A stretch of 17,383 bases of DNA from positions 1 through 17,383 of the forward strand of contig CAKSEE010000050.1 of NCBI GenBank assembly GCA_934446455.1, in the 5' to 3' direction. This document shows positions 13,631 through 17,383 of this stretch, piece after piece. Both the position numbers and the translations under genes were made by a program. The first letter of the stretch is position 1. The number at the start of each line of letters is the position of its first letter. The DNA comes from an uncultured Oscillospiraceae bacterium. GTDB taxonomy: Bacteria; Bacillota; Clostridia; Oscillospirales; Ruminococcaceae. The notes beneath the pieces are model-generated. The model worked only from the letters and a program-made list of their open reading frames with translations, was not told the origin of the DNA and did not search any database.

Positions 13631-14383
13631 ATGGCTAATTTGAACAATACGGCGCTCATAACGGGTTCGGGGCGCGGAATAGGCGCGGCGGTCGCAAAGC
13701 GGCTCGCGCAGGACGGCTACAACATCGTTATCAACGAGGTTTCGCAGGAGGCGCTGGACACCTATGGCGCGCAGACCGCGGAGGAATGCCGCACGTTCGG
13801 CGTCCGCGCGGAAACCTACGCTGCGGACGTATCCGACAGCGCGCAGTGCGAGGCGATGGTAAAGTGGACCAAGGAGCAGTTCGGCTCGCTTGACGTGCTT
13901 GTGAACAACGCGGGCATAACCCGCGACGGGCTGCTGCTGCGCATGAGCGACGAGCAGTACGACAGCGTTATCCGCGTAAACCAGAAGTCGGTGTTTAATA
14001 TGACAAAGTTTGCGGGCGCGGTAATGCTCCGCCAGAAGAGCGGCAGGATAGTGAATCTTGCGTCTGTTGCAGGATTGTACGGCAACCCCGGGCAGATGAA
14101 CTACTCCGCTTCAAAGGGCGCGATAATCGCCATGACAAAGACTACCGCCAAGGAGCTTGGCAGCAGGGGGATTACCTGCAACGCCGTGGCGCCCGGGTTC
14201 ATACAGACGCCTATGACGGATAAGCTCACCGAGGAGCAGCGCGCGGCGGTTCTAGCGCAGATAGCTATGAAGCGGTACGGGCAGCCCGAGGAAATTGCGG
14301 GCGTTATCTCGTTCCTTTGCAGCCCCGACGCGTCGTATGTAACGGGGCAGGTAATCGAGATAAGCGGCGGACTTAGTATGTAA
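13631..14383 (+). CDS. fabG: 3-oxoacyl-ACP reductase
   Basis: A 250-residue short-chain dehydrogenase. It reduces beta-ketoacyl-ACP with NADPH, the first reduction of each elongation cycle. Visible: the nucleotide loop TGSGRGIG (about 12-19), NNAG with the following ITRDGLLLRM segment characteristic of FabG, catalytic S145, Y158 and K162 in SVAGLYGNPGQMNYSASK, and the C-terminal PGFIQTPMTDKL and YVTGQVIEISGGLSM. ATG 13631 is preceded by AAAGGA. It lies between fabH and fabF, the normal place in Clostridia. Many SDR proteins look alike, but the motif set and context make FabG firm. Confidence 0.96.
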   Translation: MANLNNTALITGSGRGIGAAVAKRLAQDGYNIVINEVSQEALDTYGAQTAEECRTFGVRAETYAADVSDSAQCEAMVKWTKEQFGSLDVLVNNAGITRDGLLLRMSDEQYDSVIRVNQKSVFNMTKFAGAVMLRQKSGRIVNLASVAGLYGNPGQMNYSASKGAIIAMTKTTAKELGSRGITCNAVAPGFIQTPMTDKLTEEQRAAVLAQIAMKRYGQPEEIAGVISFLCSPDASYVTGQVIEISGGLSM

Positions 14384-14409
14384 TTTTGGCAACGGAGGAT
14401 TTACACTAT

Positions 14410-15648
14410 ATGGACAGACGAGTTGTTATCACGGGACTTGGGGCGCTCACTCCCTGCGGAAACTCCCCCGAGGCGCTCTGGGAGAGCCTTATGGCGGGCA
14501 GGCACGGCTTCACGCTTGAGCCGTGGTTCGAGCGCGAGCCCGAAACGCTGAACGTTGTGGCGCGCGTAAAGAACTTTGACCCGTCGGAGTATTTCGACAA
14601 AAAAGAGCTTCGCCGCAACGACGTTATAACGCAGTACGCAGTCTACTGCGCAATGCAGGCTCTTAAGGACGCCGGCACGGATCTGAAGGACCTCGACCCG
14701 TACCGCGTGGGCGTTGTTATCGGCAGCGGTATCGGCGGCATTTGTACCACCGAGGAGGAAATGGCGAACTACCGCGAGCTTGGCAGCAGAAGAGTGTCCG
14801 TGTTCACGATAACAAAGATGATTGGCAACATGGCTGCGGGCGTTGTTGCGATAAAGACGGGCTTCAAGGGCAGTAACTTCTGCGTTACGACGGCGTGCGC
14901 AAGCGGTACGCAGTCCATCGGCGAGGCGTTCCGCTCCATCAAGCACGGCTACCTTGACGCGGCGCTCTGCGGCGGCACGGAGCACAGCGATATCGGCTTC
15001 TGCTACGCTTCGTTCAACAACATGAAGGCGCTTACGCGCTCTACGGACGTTGACAGGGCTTCAATTCCGTTCGACGCGGAGAGAAGCGGATTCGTTCTCG
15101 GCGACGGCTGCGGTATTCTCGTGCTCGAGGAGTACGAACACGCAAAGGCGCGCGGCGCGAAAATCTACGCGGAGATAGCAGGCTATGGCTCTACGTGCGA
15201 CGCGTACCACGAAACAAGCCCCGACCCCGAGGGCAGGGGCGGTGCAAAGGCTATGGAGCTTGCATATCTCGAAGCGGGAATGAAGCCCGGGGAGATAAAC
15301 TACATCAACGCGCACGGAACTTCCACCCACATGAACGACGCGACCGAAACAAAGGCGGTAAAGCTCGCTTTCGGCGACCACGCAAAGGACATCGCGATAA
15401 ACTCCACCAAATCCATGACGGGACACCTGCTCGGTGCTGCGGGCGGCGTTGAAGCCGTTGTTACCGCGCTTTCAATAAAGAACGGCAGGGTACATCAGAC
15501 GCTCGGTTATAAGGTCCCTGACCCCGAGTGCGACCTTGACTACGTTACCGAGGGTGCGCGCAGCATGGAGATAACGGGCGCGCTCAGCAACTCGCTGGGC
15601 TTTGGCGGACACAACGGCTGCATATGCCTGCGCCCCGTTAAGGACTGA
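14410..15648 (+). CDS. fabF: Beta-ketoacyl-ACP synthase II
   Basis: A 412-residue protein, the same length class as E. coli FabF. It elongates acyl-ACP by two carbons. The Cys-His-His site is present: C163 in TTACASGTQ, H302 in NAHGTSTHMND and H339 in STKSMTGHLLGAAGG. The FGFGGHN-type C-terminal motif (SLGFGGHNGCICL) closes the active site. The start is ATG 14410 with GGAGG eleven bases upstream; a TTG eight codons earlier is in frame but would place the ribosome site inside the gene. fabG ends 26 bases before and accB follows after 18 bases. Confidence 0.96.
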   Translation: MDRRVVITGLGALTPCGNSPEALWESLMAGRHGFTLEPWFEREPETLNVVARVKNFDPSEYFDKKELRRNDVITQYAVYCAMQALKDAGTDLKDLDPYRVGVVIGSGIGGICTTEEEMANYRELGSRRVSVFTITKMIGNMAAGVVAIKTGFKGSNFCVTTACASGTQSIGEAFRSIKHGYLDAALCGGTEHSDIGFCYASFNNMKALTRSTDVDRASIPFDAERSGFVLGDGCGILVLEEYEHAKARGAKIYAEIAGYGSTCDAYHETSPDPEGRGGAKAMELAYLEAGMKPGEINYINAHGTSTHMNDATETKAVKLAFGDHAKDIAINSTKSMTGHLLGAAGGVEAVVTALSIKNGRVHQTLGYKVPDPECDLDYVTEGARSMEITGALSNSLGFGGHNGCICLRPVKD

Positions 15649-15666
15649 CAGAAAGGAGCTTCATAA

Positions 15667-16164
15667 ATGAATCTCAAGGAAAAGGAAACCCGACCGATAG
15701 AGGATACCATCGAGTGTATAGAAGCGCTCGCTAAGATAGTAAAGGATAACGACCTCGGCAAAATCAAGATAAGCACTGAGGACATCGATATAGTGATAGA
15801 GGGCAGCAGACCTTGCCCGCCCCCGCATGAAGCGCCCATGCCCGTATTCGCTGCGGGCGCCGCTCCCGCGCACGGCGCAGCGGTGGCTGTAGCTGCCGCC
15901 GCTGCAGCGCCCGCCGAGCAGGAGGAGCGCGGCAACATCGTAAAAAGCCCCATTGTCGGCACGTTCTACGCTTCACCCTCGCCCGACAAGCCCGCGTTTG
16001 TAAAGGCGGGGGACAGCGTAAACGCAGGCGACGTTGTGTGCATTATTGAGAGCATGAAGCTCATGAACGAGATAAACAGCGAGTTCAGCGGCAAGGTAGC
16101 CGAGATTTATGTGAAAAACGGCGACATCGTTGAGTACGGACAGAAGCTTATGAGGATAGAATGA
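15667..16164 (+). CDS. accB: Biotin carboxyl carrier protein of acetyl-CoA carboxylase
   Basis: A 165-residue protein. An N-terminal region (1-50) of charged helices and a strand is joined by an Ala/Pro-rich flexible linker (about 52-90) to the biotinyl domain (about 93-165). The biotin site is K131 in ESMKLMNEI, the standard form of the motif in Bacillota. [21 protein letters not shown] before it contains the thumb region typical of AccB and so separates it from other biotinyl or lipoyl domains. AAAGGAG lies eight bases before ATG 15667. fabZ follows after 15 bases and accC is next but one, so carrier, dehydratase and carboxylase are made together. Confidence 0.96.
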   Translation: MNLKEKETRPIEDTIECIEALAKIVKDNDLGKIKISTEDIDIVIEGSRPCPPPHEAPMPVFAAGAAPAHGAAVAVAAAAAAPAEQEERGNIVKSPIVGTFYASPSPDKPAFVKAGDSVNAGDVVCIIESMKLMNEINSEFSGKVAEIYVKNGDIVEYGQKLMRIE

Positions 16165-16179
16165 CATTAAGGAGATAGT

Positions 16180-16626
16180 ATGACGCTGAATCTTGAACAG
16201 ATAAAAGAGATAATCCCTCACCGCGACCCGTTTCTTCTTATCGACGAGGTAACGGAGCTTGAACCCGGCGTTAGCGTTACCGCGAAAAAGTACCTTAAGC
16301 CTGACGAATACTGGTTTAAGGGGCATTTTCCCAATCAGCCGATAACTCCGGGCGTGCTTATGATAGAAATGCTTGCGCAGGCGGGCGCTGTGTGCGCGCT
16401 TTCCCTGCCCGAAAACAAGGGGAAGATAGCGGTTTTCGCGGGCATAGACAAGGCGAGGTTCAGAGGGCAGGTGCTGCCCGGCGACACGCTGGAGCTTCAC
16501 GTTGATATGACCAAAAAGGTAGGCCCTGTCGGCTTCGGAAACGCCGTTGCAAAGGTCGGCGGAAAGCGGGTAGTCACCGCGGAAATTTCCTTTGCCGTGG
16601 CTGAACCCAAGCCCGAAAATGCTTGA
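16180..16626 (+). CDS. fabZ: 3-hydroxyacyl-ACP dehydratase
   Basis: A 148-residue hot-dog fold protein. It removes water from 3-hydroxyacyl-ACP in the elongation cycle. The catalytic pair is H49 in KGHFPNQPITPG and E63 in MIEMLAQAGA; PHRDPFLLIDEV near the N-terminus is the FabZ signature and distinguishes it from FabA. AAGGAG stands before ATG 16180. The accB-fabZ-accC order is the usual Bacillota arrangement. No enoyl reductase gene is present nearby to take up its product. Confidence 0.97.
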   Translation: MTLNLEQIKEIIPHRDPFLLIDEVTELEPGVSVTAKKYLKPDEYWFKGHFPNQPITPGVLMIEMLAQAGAVCALSLPENKGKIAVFAGIDKARFRGQVLPGDTLELHVDMTKKVGPVGFGNAVAKVGGKRVVTAEISFAVAEPKPENA

Positions 16627-16644
16627 CACAGGGAGCTGACATAA

Positions 16645-17383
16645 ATGTTTAATAAGATCCTCATAGCCAATCGCGGCGAGATTGCAATAAGGATTATGCG
16701 CGCATGCCGCGAACTTGGGATAAAGACGGTCGCCGTCTATTCCGAGGCTGACAGAACGGCGCTCCATGCGCAGATAGCGGACGAGGCGGTGTGCATAGGT
16801 CCTGCGGAGTCCAAAAACAGCTATCTTAACACAAAGGCAATAATCGCCGCGTGCGAGATTACTCATGCGGAGGCGATTCACCCCGGCTTCGGCTTTCTGT
16901 CTGAAAACGCTGACTTTGCGCGGCTTTGCAGAAAGTGCGGACTTGTGTTCATAGGACCAAGCCCCGAGGTAATGGACGCCATGGGCGACAAGGCTAACGC
17001 CAAGCAAACCATGCGCGGCGCGGGCGTTCCCGTAATACCGGGGTCTGAGGGCGTTGTAAAAACGCTTGACGAGGCGCGCCTGATATGCGCGCAGATAGGT
17101 TACCCCGTTATGGTAAAGGCGTCTGCGGGCGGCGGCGGGCGCGGCATTCGCCTTGTAAAGGACGAGAGTGAGCTTGAGCCGCACTTCCTGTCCGCGCAGC
17201 AGGAGGCGCTCCGGTTCTTCGGCAACGGCGACCTTTATATCGAGAAGTTCATTGTAGACCCGCGCCACATTGAGATTCAGTTGCTTGCGGACAACTACGG
17301 CAACGTGGTTCACCTTGGCGAGCGTGACTGCTCTCTTCAGCGGCGCAACCAGAAGGTCCTTGAAGAAAGCCCCAGCCCTATAA
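16645..17383 (+). CDS. accC: Acetyl-CoA carboxylase biotin carboxylase subunit (3' end outside window)
   Basis: 246 codons of an expected ~450 are present, running off the right edge; the TAA in the last three bases is out of frame. The product starts [17 protein letters not shown], the invariant N-terminus of biotin carboxylases. It continues with [12 protein letters not shown], the ATP-grasp glycine loop [12 protein letters not shown] at about residue 160, and ends within [13 protein letters not shown]. It carboxylates the biotin on AccB using ATP and bicarbonate. It follows fabZ by 18 bases, with GGGAG before the ATG. accD and accA would be expected just beyond the window. Confidence 0.95.
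   Translation, partial: MFNKILIANRGEIAIRIMRACRELGIKTVAVYSEADRTALHAQIADEAVCIGPAESKNSYLNTKAIIAACEITHAEAIHPGFGFLSENADFARLCRKCGLVFIGPSPEVMDAMGDKANAKQTMRGAGVPVIPGSEGVVKTLDEARLICAQIGYPVMVKASAGGGGRGIRLVKDESELEPHFLSAQQEALRFFGNGDLYIEKFIVDPRHIEIQLLADNYGNVVHLGERDCSLQRRNQKVLEESPSPI

Noticed and set aside
14386..14409. TTG start for fabF eight codons upstream
   Set aside because: It would put the ribosome site inside the coding region; ATG 14410 gives the usual FabF N-terminus and the expected numbering of the active Cys.
15973..17313. A 446-codon open frame on the minus strand
   Set aside because: It lies opposite accB, fabZ and accC, has no ribosome site or recognisable domain, and has the Arg/His/Val-rich composition of an antisense shadow.
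17381..17383. TAA at the right edge as a stop for accC
   Set aside because: It is out of frame; the accC frame reads ...CCT ATA A and continues past the window.
1..17383. Mobile elements, CRISPR arrays, tRNA or rRNA genes, prophage or defence genes
   Set aside because: No transposase, integrase, regular spacer-repeat array, cloverleaf or rRNA-like sequence was seen; gene content is otherwise chromosomal housekeeping and envelope functions.

Overview
The window reads as a chromosomal segment of a strict anaerobe in the Clostridia (Bacillota), plausibly a gut Oscillospiraceae/Ruminococcaceae-type organism. The evidence is moderately GC-rich coding sequence with strong AGGAGG-type ribosome sites, near-consensus sigma-A promoters in short AT-rich gaps, DUF4358 lipoproteins, a clostripain-family protease, an oxygen-sensitive class I fumarase subunit, and a clostridial type II fatty acid synthesis cluster. 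Genus cannot be fixed from the sequence alone.

Layout. Bases 1-892 hold the end of one DUF4358 protein and a complete second one (tandem paralogues), closed by a two-way terminator. Bases 905-4148 (minus strand) form a tight envelope operon: a GT2-GtrA membrane glycosyltransferase, a membrane-anchored phosphodiester glycosidase (NAGPA/DUF2233 type), and an anchored protein of unknown function. Bases 4149-4425 carry divergent promoters. Bases 4426-7338 (plus) encode a three-span membrane protein and a clostripain-like (C11) lipoprotein protease, ending at a two-way terminator shared with a convergent small gene (7393-7710, minus). Bases 7919-12334 (minus) run fabD, aroE, aroK, an amidohydrolase and the alpha subunit of class I fumarase, with ATGA overlaps at two of the junctions. 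Divergent from fabD, bases 12581-17383 (plus) run fabH, fabG, fabF, accB, fabZ and the first 246 codons of accC. Together with fabD these supply malonyl-CoA/malonyl-ACP formation, initiation, elongation, first reduction and dehydration in fatty acid synthesis. Acyl carrier protein and enoyl reductase are not in the window.

Most notable observation. The promoter of the membrane-protein/C11-protease operon and the promoter of the small convergent gene both carry the same two-part element: ACAATTTGG, 12 bases, ACAATTC(G/T)G. In each case it ends 9-10 bases before a -35 box with a 17-base spacer to the -10. Direct 9-base repeats 21 bases apart just upstream of -35 are the binding-site architecture of LytTR-family response regulators (AgrA, ComE, VirR). 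The region 4308-7838 therefore looks like a self-contained, co-regulated module of two convergent transcription units, probably under a cell-density or two-component signal, with a secreted protease at its centre. The regulator itself is not in the window.
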